Assembly (NCBI GenBank): GCA_009929445.1
Contig: SAAL01000036.1
Span: forward strand, 1-32,748
Length of the DNA: 32,748 nt
From: Bacteroidia bacterium
Lineage (GTDB): Bacteria; Bacteroidota; Bacteroidia; Bacteroidales; Paludibacteraceae
Direction of reading: 5' to 3'
A model generated the notes under the pieces. The model ran no database searches, was not told the DNA's origin, and saw nothing but the letters and a program-made list of their open reading frames with translations. Below, piece after piece: positions 24,194 to 32,500 of this stretch; position 1 is the stretch's first letter, and the number at the start of each line of letters is the position of its first letter. Both the position numbers and the translations under genes were made by a program.

Positions 24194-25507
24194 TTAGTTG
24201 AATAAGGCTTCGCTGAGCAGGTTCAAAGCCTTTTTCTTATCTTCAGCTTTTATCAGAACCGAAATGTTGTAATTGCTTCCTCCGTAAGAAACCATTCGTA
24301 AGGGGATGTCTTTCAGCGCATTGATGACCTTTGCCTGAAAACCGGCGAGTTCATATTCCATATCGCCAACGATACAGATGATTACCATATCTTTATCTAC
24401 GGTCACCGTACCAAATTTTTTCAGGTCGTTTAATATCTCTTCGAGTCTCCGGGTGTTGTCAATAGTTACTGAAACTCCTACCTCGGAGGTGGTGATCATA
24501 TCAATGGGGGTCTGGTTGCTTTCGAAGATTTCAAACACTTTCCTCAGAAAACCGTATGCCAGGAGCATATGGCCTGATTTTATTTTAATGGCTGTAATAC
24601 TGTCCTTGGCAGCTACAGCTTCAATAATGCCTCTTTTGCGCTTGTTAGAGATGATTGTACCCGGAGCTGAAGGGTCGAGCGTGTTCAGCAATCGAACCGG
24701 AATATTGTGCAGTTTGGCAGGCAGTATACAAGTAGGATGCAGAATCTTGGCGCCGAAGTAAGCCAACTCGGCAGCTTCTTCGAAGTGAAGCATCGGTACA
24801 GGTTTCGTACCATTCACAAATCGGGGGTCGTTGTTGTGCATTCCGTCAATGTCGGTCCATATCTGAATTTCATCTGCCTTGATGGCTGCACCGATAAGTG
24901 AAGCCGAGTAATCGCTTCCGCCGCGTTGCAGGTTGTCAATTTCACCGTAGAAATTTCGGCAGATGTATCCCTGTGTAATATAAATATCTTTACCCTTGTT
25001 TTCTGACAGCAGTTTTTTCAGATTTTCAGCTATGAAAGCGTTATCGGGTTCCGAGTTTTTATCAATGCGCATGTACTCCAGTGCCGGAAGCAGAACGCTG
25101 TTCACGCCTTTCTCCTCCAGATAGAGCTGAAACATGTTGGTGGAGAGCAATTCGCCCTGAGCCAGGATGGCTTTTTCCTCGAATACGGTGAAAACACTTT
25201 TTGAAAACGAACGAAGGTATTCGAAATGCGTATGAATTATTTCCTGAGCTTTATTCAGGTATTTTTCTTCGGCATAGAGTTCGCTGATTACATCCATGTA
25301 CGTGTGTTCCAGCATGTTAATTCTCTCAAGCGCACCCGAAGTATTGTTTTTGTAGAAATAATCGGCTATTTCCACCAGGCTGTTCGTAGTGCCCGACATG
25401 GCCGATAATACAACAATCTTTTGCTCGCCGTTCAAAATCAGTTTGGCCACATCTTTCATCCGTGCAGCCGAACCTACCGAAGTTCCGCCAAATTTTAGTA
25501 CTTTCAT
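24194..25507 (-). CDS. lysC: Aspartate kinase (monofunctional, ACT-regulated)
   Basis: It phosphorylates L-aspartate, the first step to lysine, threonine and methionine. The 437-residue protein begins with the amino-acid kinase signature MKVLKFGGTSVGS. It contains RGGSDYSASLIGAAIKADEIQIWTDIDG and the FEEAAELAYFGAKILHP motif in the catalytic domain (1-290). Two ACT domains follow (about 305-437), with MITTSEVGVSVTI and SYGGSNYNISVLI, which usually bind a feedback amino acid. The length fits a monofunctional kinase, with no homoserine dehydrogenase domain. Which amino acid inhibits it cannot be read with certainty; lysine is likely given lysA next door. It has a promoter box at 25554-25561 and its own terminator. 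Confidence 0.96.
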   Translation of the reverse strand: MKVLKFGGTSVGSAARMKDVAKLILNGEQKIVVLSAMSGTTNSLVEIADYFYKNNTSGALERINMLEHTYMDVISELYAEEKYLNKAQEIIHTHFEYLRSFSKSVFTVFEEKAILAQGELLSTNMFQLYLEEKGVNSVLLPALEYMRIDKNSEPDNAFIAENLKKLLSENKGKDIYITQGYICRNFYGEIDNLQRGGSDYSASLIGAAIKADEIQIWTDIDGMHNNDPRFVNGTKPVPMLHFEEAAELAYFGAKILHPTCILPAKLHNIPVRLLNTLDPSAPGTIISNKRKRGIIEAVAAKDSITAIKIKSGHMLLAYGFLRKVFEIFESNQTPIDMITTSEVGVSVTIDNTRRLEEILNDLKKFGTVTVDKDMVIICIVGDMEYELAGFQAKVINALKDIPLRMVSYGGSNYNISVLIKAEDKKKALNLLSEALFN

Positions 25508-25553
25508 ATTGCTGATAACAAATAAATGGTTTTGGGTAAAATAAATTCAGGTG

Positions 25554-25561
25554 CAAAAGTA
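25554..25561 (-). promoter_or_regulatory. Predicted lysC promoter, -7 box
   Basis: On the minus strand the box reads TACTTTTG, fitting TAnnTTTG, about 47 bases before the lysC ATG. No exact -33 TTTG sits at the expected spacing, and the short leader leaves no room for a lysine riboswitch. Confidence 0.5.
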
Positions 25562-25586
25562 ACACTTTTTTTACAAATATGGTTGA

Positions 25587-25617
25587 TTTGTCAGTTTCAA
25601 TATTTGGCGTAATTTTG
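25587..25617 (+). promoter_or_regulatory. Orphan promoter with both boxes, pointing rightwards
   Basis: TTTG at 25587-25590, a 19-base spacer and TAATTTTG at 25610-25617 form a full Bacteroidota promoter. Transcription would start near 25624 and run into the tRNA-His terminator hairpin and then antisense to tRNA-His. No plus-strand gene follows within 200 bases. Confidence 0.45.
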
Positions 25618-25632
25618 CAGCCGGTAATCCCG

Positions 25633-25667
25633 ATAAAAAAAAGGAAACTCATTGCTGAATTTCCTTT
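25633..25667 (-). terminator. Terminator of tRNA-His
   Basis: AAGGAAA (25641-25647) pairs with TTTCCTT (25660-25666). On the minus strand the stem is followed by an 8-base T-run. It lies 10 bases after the tRNA 3' end. On the plus strand TTTCCTTTTCT could also stop a short transcript from the orphan promoter. Confidence 0.8.
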
Positions 25668-25676
25668 TCTCCTGAG

Positions 25677-25751
<75 letters not shown>

Positions 25752-25766
25752 ATGTTTTTGTGGGTG

Positions 25767-25798
25767 CAAAGATAATGCTGATTTTGGGATTGTGCAAA
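25767..25798 (-). promoter_or_regulatory. tRNA-His promoter with both boxes
   Basis: On the minus strand TTTG (25798-25795), a 20-base spacer and TATCTTTG (25774-25767) match the Bacteroidota consensus. The -7 box lies 15 bases before the tRNA 5' end. Confidence 0.75.
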
Positions 25799-25832
25799 TT
25801 TATTTTTAGAAAAAACGCAATTAAACGCAACA

Positions 25833-26516
25833 ATGAAATTTTTTATTCAAAACAACGAACTCGACAAATCCGTACAGGAAATCAGAAGAAAAATACGTAC
25901 ACTGATGAACGGCGTGGTGGCAGATTCCATGAAAGACAAGGGAATAGTGTATAAAAAGAATTTTGGTGTAGATCTGCCTCACCTCAGGGATCTGGCCCGA
26001 AAATACCCTCCCGGTCATGACCTTGCGCAACGACTCTGGGCACTGCAGATACGTGAGACAATGATTCTGGCAACATTACTCGAGCCCGCAGACACATTCG
26101 CCGAATCCATGGCGGGCGAATGGATGCAATCTGTGAATAATATCGAGCTGGTGGAACAAATCTGCATGAATTTGTTTTCAAAATTGTCATACGGCAGTCA
26201 ATTGGCCATTCGGCTGATACATGTTGATCAAAAATGGAGTCGTATAACCGGTTTTACGCTGTCTGCCCGACTTTGGAAAGACCTGGACAACGAACAGGTC
26301 CGGGAACTGGTGCATCTGGCCATCGAAAACGCCGATACCGAAGATTTTTACCTCTACAGGGCTGTTTCATTGTCACTTTGCAGACTTTGCCGGCGCGATA
26401 AAGCGACTGCTGAGCATATTCAGAATCAGACAGAAACATTTGTAAATTCCGATAAACTATCTCACCGATACATTGCCGGTGAAATATCAAATGAAATTTC
26501 TTTTTTGAATTTTTAA
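25833..26516 (+). CDS. DNA alkylation repair-like protein (AlkD-type HEAT-like repeats)
   Basis: The 227-residue, mostly helical cytoplasmic protein resembles the DNA alkylation repair family (PF08713), whose AlkC/AlkD members remove alkylated bases using HEAT-like repeats. Recognisable parts are KNFGVDLPHLRDLARKYP (about 44-61), LWALQIRETMILATLLEP and the later WSRITGFTLSARLWKD. Bacteroidota carry many short members of this family whose glycosylase activity has not been shown. I cannot identify the catalytic Asp/Trp set of AlkD with confidence, so function as a glycosylase is uncertain. It begins 81 bases from tRNA-His, in divergent orientation. Confidence 0.65.
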   Translation: MKFFIQNNELDKSVQEIRRKIRTLMNGVVADSMKDKGIVYKKNFGVDLPHLRDLARKYPPGHDLAQRLWALQIRETMILATLLEPADTFAESMAGEWMQSVNNIELVEQICMNLFSKLSYGSQLAIRLIHVDQKWSRITGFTLSARLWKDLDNEQVRELVHLAIENADTEDFYLYRAVSLSLCRLCRRDKATAEHIQNQTETFVNSDKLSHRYIAGEISNEISFLNF

Positions 26517-26539
26517 TACAAAGTGTCATTTAAAAATCG

Positions 26540-26547
26540 TATTTTTG
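26540..26547 (+). promoter_or_regulatory. Predicted promoter (-7 box) of the Fur-family gene
   Basis: TATTTTTG followed by CTCG fits TAnnTTTG, 37 bases before the ATG at 26585. No clear -33 box or Fur-box palindrome is seen. Confidence 0.5.
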
Positions 26548-26584
26548 CTCGTTATTTTCAAAAAAAACATTTAAACTGGTTTTA

Positions 26585-27043
26585 ATGAAGGAAGACTACT
26601 CCCTGGATACGGTAAAAAAAATTTTTACTCAATTTCTGGCAGAAAGAAAGCATCGCAAGACTCCCGAACGGTATGCGATACTCGAACATATTTTCTCTCA
26701 CGAGGGACATTTCAATGCCGAGCTGCTCTATAACGCCATGCAAAAAGAATACAGAGTGAGTCTGGCGACTGTTTACAATACACTTGAACTGCTTCTGGAT
26801 AGTCGGCTCATTGTTAAACATCAGTTTGGAGAGCAGGTAGCTCAATATGAAAAAACATTCGGAAACACAATGCACAATCACATGGTGTGCACCAAATGTG
26901 GAAAGGTGAAAGAATTTTCGGACAAGAAAATCCGCGCAGCCATACAAAGCAAGCGCTTTGTCCATTTTGAATCCACACACTACTCGTTGTATTTATACGG
27001 CGTATGCAGCAAGTGCAAGGCCGAACTCAACAAAAAACAGTGA
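26585..27043 (+). CDS. Fur family metal-responsive transcriptional regulator
   Basis: The 152-residue repressor has a winged-helix N-terminal half (about 10-85) with the family sequences RKTPERYAILEHIF and SLATVYNTLELLLDSRLI. The C-terminal dimerisation and metal domain includes HNH at 97-99 and two zinc-binding pairs, C102/C105 (CTKC) and C141/C144 (CSKC). This matches the structural zinc site of Fur, PerR and Zur. Which metal or oxidant it senses cannot be settled from sequence. It lies 133 bases upstream of purA on the same strand. Confidence 0.93.
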   Translation: MKEDYSLDTVKKIFTQFLAERKHRKTPERYAILEHIFSHEGHFNAELLYNAMQKEYRVSLATVYNTLELLLDSRLIVKHQFGEQVAQYEKTFGNTMHNHMVCTKCGKVKEFSDKKIRAAIQSKRFVHFESTHYSLYLYGVCSKCKAELNKKQ

Positions 27044-27176
27044 ATAGAAAACTCTGCGTGGAATTATTTTTATAAGTTTAATCCATCTTTAAGAAATTTA
27101 AACTGTGTGAACTGGCTATTTCACAAGGTGTTTTTTTATCCGGGGAAAAAATAAAAAAATTGAAAGAATAACAAAT

Positions 27177-28451
27177 ATGAAAAAGGTTGATGTATTATTA
27201 GGCCTTCAGTGGGGCGACGAAGGAAAAGGAAAAGTGGTGGATGTGCTTACACCCGGTTATGATGTTGTGGCACGTTTTCAGGGAGGACCCAACGCAGGTC
27301 ACACCCTCGAATTTGAAGGGCAGAAATTCGTGCTTCGCTCCATTCCATCGGGAATTTTTCAGGGCGACAAGGTCAATGTAATCGGAAACGGTGTGGTACT
27401 CAATCCTGCGCTTTTCAAAGAAGAGGTGGATGCACTCACCAAATCGGGACATCCGCTTACCGAACGGTTGAAAATTTCCAAAAAAGCACACCTGATACTA
27501 CCCACTCACTGCCTGCTCGATAAAGCCTATGAATCGGCCAAAGGAACGGCAAAAATAGGAACTACCGGCAAGGGTATCGGTCCGGCTTATACAGATAAAA
27601 TAAGCCGTAACGGACTCAGGGTGGGCGATATACTGAATAATTTTGAAGAAAAATACAAAATAGCCACTGAACGACACCTGGAAATACTTAAGAGTTATGA
27701 ACTGGACTTTGATTTGAGCGGCCTGGAGAAAGATTGGTTTGAAGGAGTGGAATGCCTGAAGCAATTTGAATTCATTGACAGCGAACATTTTATAAATGAT
27801 GCAATGAAAAACGGGAAGAAAGTGCTTGCTGAAGGCGCTCAGGGCACCATGCTCGATGTGGATTTTGGCTCGTATCCTTTTGTAACATCTTCCAATACTG
27901 TTTCTGCCGGTTCCTGCATTGGTCTGGGAGTAGCGCCGGGCAACATAGGTGAAGTTTTTGGCATTTTCAAGGCCTATTGTACGCGTGTGGGAAGCGGCCC
28001 GTTTCCTACCGAACTTTTTGATGAAGAAGGTGACAGCATGCGCGATAAAGGTCATGAATACGGTTCGGTAACCGGACGTCCGCGCCGGTGCGGATGGATT
28101 GACCTTGTAGCGCTTAAATACGCCATAATGATCAACGGGGTAACACAGCTTATCATGATGAAAGGCGATGTGCTCGAAGAATTTGATACAATCAAAGCCT
28201 GTGTGGCTTATAAAATTAACGGCAAAGAAACCGAATCGCTTCCTTTCGACCTGAGCGAAGTGACCGAGCCGGTGTATGCCGAACTGCCAGGATGGCAGGC
28301 CGATCTGACAAAATTGCAGAGTGAAAATGAATTTCCCGAAGAATTGAATGCCTATCTTGACTTTCTGGAAGATGAATTAGGTGTTCCGGTAAAAATTGTT
28401 TCGGTAGGTCCTGACAGAGATCAAACCATATTCAGGCATCAGGAAAATTAA
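27177..28451 (+). CDS. purA: Adenylosuccinate synthetase
   Basis: PurA joins IMP and aspartate with GTP to form adenylosuccinate, the committed step to AMP. The 424-residue protein carries the GTP-binding loop GDEGKGK at 13-19, the IMP-site GGPNAGHTLEFEG, the active-site GTTGKGIGPAYTDK, and EGAQGTMLDVDFGSYPFVTSS. Further family motifs are TRVGSGPFPTEL and TGRPRRCGWIDLV, and the end is SVGPDRDQTIF. The length matches the family (about 425-430). It is followed by a strong terminator. No purine operon neighbours are present, and a Fur-family gene lies just upstream with no obvious shared promoter. Confidence 0.97.
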   Translation: MKKVDVLLGLQWGDEGKGKVVDVLTPGYDVVARFQGGPNAGHTLEFEGQKFVLRSIPSGIFQGDKVNVIGNGVVLNPALFKEEVDALTKSGHPLTERLKISKKAHLILPTHCLLDKAYESAKGTAKIGTTGKGIGPAYTDKISRNGLRVGDILNNFEEKYKIATERHLEILKSYELDFDLSGLEKDWFEGVECLKQFEFIDSEHFINDAMKNGKKVLAEGAQGTMLDVDFGSYPFVTSSNTVSAGSCIGLGVAPGNIGEVFGIFKAYCTRVGSGPFPTELFDEEGDSMRDKGHEYGSVTGRPRRCGWIDLVALKYAIMINGVTQLIMMKGDVLEEFDTIKACVAYKINGKETESLPFDLSEVTEPVYAELPGWQADLTKLQSENEFPEELNAYLDFLEDELGVPVKIVSVGPDRDQTIFRHQEN

Positions 28452-28464
28452 AAAAATTATGAAT

Positions 28465-28497
28465 AAATGCTCATCAAAACAAAGTGAGCATTTTTTT
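28465..28497 (+). terminator. purA terminator
   Basis: A perfect 9-bp stem (AAATGCTCA 28465-28473, TGAGCATTT 28485-28493) is followed by TTTTTGTT. It lies 13 bases after the purA stop codon. Confidence 0.88.
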
Positions 28498-28578
28498 GTT
28501 TATTTAAGATACAAAGTCATTTCAATTGGCTTACATTTTGATAGATTCAAATTAGTAACTTTTTAAATATACTGAATT

Positions 28579-29298
28579 ATGTACGATTATCCTGCAGCCA
28601 CTACAGTTGGCGTTAATTATTTACCTTATATTTTGTTTGGTGCTGTTGCACTCCTGAGCTGGCTGGTTCAAATCAATTTCCAGTCGAAATTCAGAAAATA
28701 TTCCCAGATTCTGATGTCGCACGGCATGACCGGCAGACAAGTGGCCGAGAAAATGCTTCGTGATAACGGAATAACCGATGTACAGGTAATTTCCACACCC
28801 GGACAACTTACCGACCACTACAATCCACAGAACAAAACCGTGAATCTGAGCGAAGCGGTGTATGCCAGTAACAGTGTGGCAGCTGCCGCAGTAGCTGCTC
28901 ACGAGTGCGGACACGCAGTGCAGCATGCTACAGCATACGGACCTTTGCAGATGCGCTCCAGGCTTGTACCGGTAGTGAGCATTGCCTCCAAATGGCTTCA
29001 GTGGATTCTTCTGGGAGGTATTGTGCTTCTCAATATTTTTCCGGGGTTGTTGCTTTTCGGCATCATTTTGTTTGCAATGACAACTTTGTTCAGCATCATT
29101 ACACTGCCGGTTGAAATCAATGCTTCGCAACGCGCCATTGCTTGGCTGAGCAGCACCGGAGTGACCAACTACGAAACCGACGATGCAGCCAAAGGCGCTC
29201 TGAAAGCAGCAGCTTATACGTATATTATTGCAGCTATCGGTTCGTTGGCAACGTTATTTTACTACCTGATGATTTTCCTCGGACGCAGCAGAGATTAA
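28579..29298 (+). CDS. YugP-like neutral zinc metallopeptidase, membrane-bound
   Basis: The 239-residue membrane protein is of the zinc metallopeptidase_2 family (PF04298, B. subtilis YugP). It has an N-terminal membrane helix (about 14-32) and a cytoplasmic segment with the motif GMTGRQVAEKML. The zinc-binding HECGH motif is at 108-112 in AAHECGHAVQHA. Two or three further membrane helices follow (about 135-178 and 215-235), with SQRAIAWL and DDAAKGALKAAAYTYI near the end. The length is normal for the family. The natural substrate is unknown. It is alone on its transcript between the purA terminator and tRNA-Arg. Confidence 0.9.
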   Translation: MYDYPAATTVGVNYLPYILFGAVALLSWLVQINFQSKFRKYSQILMSHGMTGRQVAEKMLRDNGITDVQVISTPGQLTDHYNPQNKTVNLSEAVYASNSVAAAAVAAHECGHAVQHATAYGPLQMRSRLVPVVSIASKWLQWILLGGIVLLNIFPGLLLFGIILFAMTTLFSIITLPVEINASQRAIAWLSSTGVTNYETDDAAKGALKAAAYTYIIAAIGSLATLFYYLMIFLGRSRD

Positions 29299-29338
29299 TA
29301 AATTGCATACCGCTGCCGGAATTTTAAATTATTTGTTG

Positions 29339-29346
29339 TATCTTTG
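29339..29346 (+). promoter_or_regulatory. Predicted tRNA-Arg promoter, -7 box
   Basis: TATCTTTG followed by CACC fits TAnnTTTG, 33 bases before the tRNA. No exact -33 TTTG is seen at the right distance. Confidence 0.6.
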
Positions 29347-29379
29347 CACCACTTTTCAACCAGGGGTTGAGAGTTACCG

Positions 29380-29453
29380 GGCCTCGTAGTTCAGCTGTAT
29401 AGAACGTCAGATTCCGGTTCTGAAGGTCGTGGGTTAGAATCCCGCCGGGGTCA
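29380..29453 (+). tRNA. tRNA-Arg (anticodon CCG)
   Basis: A full cloverleaf is present: acceptor GGCCTCG/CGGGGTC with discriminator A, D-stem GTTC/GAAC, anticodon stem TCAGA/TCTGA with loop TTCCGGT (anticodon CCG at 29414-29416) and T-stem GTGGG/CCCGC. No CCA is encoded. The D-loop AGCTGTATA has T where G19 is expected (29398) and the T-loop TTAGAAT has A where C56 is expected (29436). These two positions normally form a G19-C56 tertiary pair. Here they would form T19-A56, so the change looks compensated and the tRNA is probably functional. Confidence 0.92.
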
Positions 29454-29489
29454 CATTTTGATTTATAAAACATTGTAAATCAAATAATC

Positions 29490-29536
29490 AAAAAGCTTAC
29501 AAACGTATTTTACATACATTTTGTAAGCTTTTTTTG
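29490..29536. terminator. Bidirectional terminator between tRNA-Arg and the glycosidase gene
   Basis: A perfect 14-bp inverted repeat (AAAAAGCTTACAAA 29490-29503, partner 29520-29533) has a T-run on the plus strand and a T-run on the minus strand. It serves the tRNA on the left and the convergent gene ending at 29571. Confidence 0.85.
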
Positions 29537-29570
29537 TGTTTTTAGAGTTCAATTATATTCTCGTTTTAAT

Positions 29571-32500
29571 CTACATTTTTACGATTTTTGATGTGTAAAT
29601 CTCACTTCCGTTAACGTTCCTGATTTTGATCAGATATACACCCGATGATTCAGTCAGAAGTTGAATGTGGGCTGTTTGTCCTGTGAAATTTGTTTCCTGA
29701 ATCATTTTTCCCTGTAAATTTATGATGTTGAGTATATAATTTCCTGTATAACCGGTATTTGGCAAGTTCAGATAAAACTCAGATTTTACGGGTTGTGGAT
29801 ATATACTGATGGTTTGTGCAATCAGTTTATTCTCCATCCCTGTGGTGCCACAGGTCGTTTCTCTGACGGTAAATTTACCGGCCGGATTGTCTGTCTCATA
29901 GCAGGTCGATTGACTTACTCCCATTATGTCAACGGATTGTGGAGAACCGTTTTTACTGAAAATTACATTTACTGAGGTAATCGACTTGTCGAAAGTATAA
30001 GCGTACCAGTTGTTTTGTTGTGCTGTCATGGCTACTCCGGGCCAGGATGTGAATAGATTACCTGAGCCGGTCCAAGCCCACAGATAAACAGGTGTGGTGC
30101 CCCAGTCGTCCGGTTTTTTGAACTGCACGGTGATTGCTTGCTGAGCCGGATCAGTCACCGGGAAGCTTGCCGTGTACACTGCATCGCTTTCCAGATTGGC
30201 GCTGTCCACTATTCTGAAAGTGAAAGATGATGAACTCGTTGCGGCTGTATATGTCAGTTGTGAAACATTCATGACGAGTTGATTGACAGATACATTCGCT
30301 CCGTTTGTCGTCAAAGTTCCCGAAGCCGGAAGACTCAGAATTTTTATTCCTTTGAACGTATTTCCTGTGGAACTTGCGAAGTTAAAATCACCGGGTGAAA
30401 AACTGTAAGAACTGTTTTGATCCAGCGTTTTTGTGATATTTGTACCTGTTGGATTGTTGGTTTGCGCAGCAGAAATGGTTATCAGGTAGTCGCTTCCACC
30501 GTTATTATCCCAGCCGGATTCGTGTTTTATTACAAAATTGACCGCTGTTACTGCCTGAGCCGGATTGTTGAATGGACCTAGAACTACCTGCCATTTCCCT
30601 TCTGCTTGCCTGAAAGGTGTTTCCACTGCTTTTGCTGATACGGCCACGGTTCCTTCGGGCCGGTAAACTCCATCCGGTGCATTCCATCCGTTTACTCCCC
30701 AGTGCAGTTTTGATGCTGCCGTGGCATTTTTGCAGGTGATTGTGATGGTTTCGAGTGATGTGGGTGATGCAGGTAACCAGGTCACATTGCCGTCGGTAGG
30801 CAGCTGTCCTTCTCCTGTTCCAATATACACATGTTGAATAGGTGTTTTGAATATATTTCCTTTGGTATCGGTGGCTTCCACATAATAATCTACCAGTTTG
30901 TCTTTCAGTCCTGCAATCTCGGCGTAGCAAAGATCGGCTTTTGCCTTTGGCTGAATGAAAAAATTCAGTTCCGGATCTGTCGGATCAGCTGCCATCGGCT
31001 GACGCGTCATTTCTATATTTTGCCAGGGTTCTACTTCAGAACCGCCCACATAGGTGTCATTTTGAGTACTCGATATCGGATTTTTACCATCTAAATCCAC
31101 TCGGTATTTCAAAGTTACGGAAGTTAATCCGCTCACATCATACGCGAATGTCCATACATGGAAGTCGCTTGAGTAATTCACTTTTTTGTAACCTGTGTAT
31201 GGACTAAATCCTGTTTCGCCCGGATTATAGGGGAAACGTTGCGGAATAAAAACGGATGGTCCGGTGTTGTCGGTTCCCGGTTTTGCATCAATAACTTTTT
31301 GGGCATATTCAATGGAAATATTTCCGGTCATGGAAGGCTTTACCTCCATGTCTTCCGCTTTTCCGTAATACATGAATCCGGAATTCAGTCCTCCAAAATA
31401 GAAGTGCCAGGCTTTTTCGGCATTGGTTGCGACTGTACCGCCATCAGCAATATAGTTTATGCGTAAAATTCCCCCTTCCAGGTCTTCGGCCATGGTGACA
31501 TAATTTTCGGTAGCGGTAATCACCGCCCAGTTGCGGGCATCTTCTGTCCAACCGTTTGGATTAAAACGGTAGTTGGATGTTGAGAAAAGCGGCCAAATCC
31601 AGTTGATAAACTGTGGATGACCCCAGTCGTTTTCGGCATTTACCCAGGCACCGTCTTCTACGTGTACAACATCGGTAGCAGGGACAGGATTATCTTTCAG
31701 AAACTGCTGGATGGTGGTTGGCTTGTATCCGGCAGCAGCTGCACCGCTCGTAAAACCCGATACAGCCTCGTTGTAATAGCTGCTTCCGCCTCCCCAGGCA
31801 TTATCTCCGTCATGAGCAAGCAGCACGATACTCGGGTGAGCCGTGGTGCTGAACGGTTCGATTTTTTGAGCTACTTCGCCGGCATTTGCACCGCTGTAAC
31901 CGTCTACATAACTCAGGTAATTACACATCGGAACTACATCAATCCTGTAAATCTGACCATTGTTCGGATCGACATACTGCGCCTTGTGAGCCTGATAGCT
32001 GTAGGGAACTGCCAGCCGGCTTCCTCGTCCGTCAATGGTGGCATCAAACCAGTTAATTCCTTCAGTTTCCACCCGGTCTGCCTTGTTGGGTGCTTCAATA
32101 TTGCCGTTAATATTGAATGGATGAACGTAGTCAGAGAGGGTACGCGCCAGGTGACTGTTGGCTATCACCGACCACTCGATGCCACATTCAGCCAGCACTT
32201 TTATTATCCTTTCGCTGAAAGCACCTTCGGCAGGCCAATAACCTTTGGATGTGCTTCCGTAGTACTTGTTTGCCACATATTTATGAGCCAGAATCTGTTT
32301 TTTCAGTGTTCGTTCGCTCACCAGTGGCGATAGAGCATGATCGTACATGAAATTTACAATGTCTAATTTTGGAAATCCGTCCCGTGTTTTCCATCCATAG
32401 GCATCTTTGTAAGCATTCATCCAGCCGGCAGAGTAGCCCCACTGATTCTTTGCACCCAGTGATTGAATGTTTTCGAGCAGACCGGCAGATATGCTCAGCT

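Noticed and set aside
25508..25560. Lysine riboswitch ahead of lysC
   Set aside because: The leader predicted from the -7 box is under 50 bases, far too short for the roughly 170-base L box, and no conserved core is seen.
27498..28055. 185-residue minus-strand open frame
   Set aside because: Antisense to the conserved purA sequence. The open frame follows from purA codon usage.
31617..32333. 238-residue plus-strand open frame
   Set aside because: Antisense to the GH57-like catalytic region and without family features.
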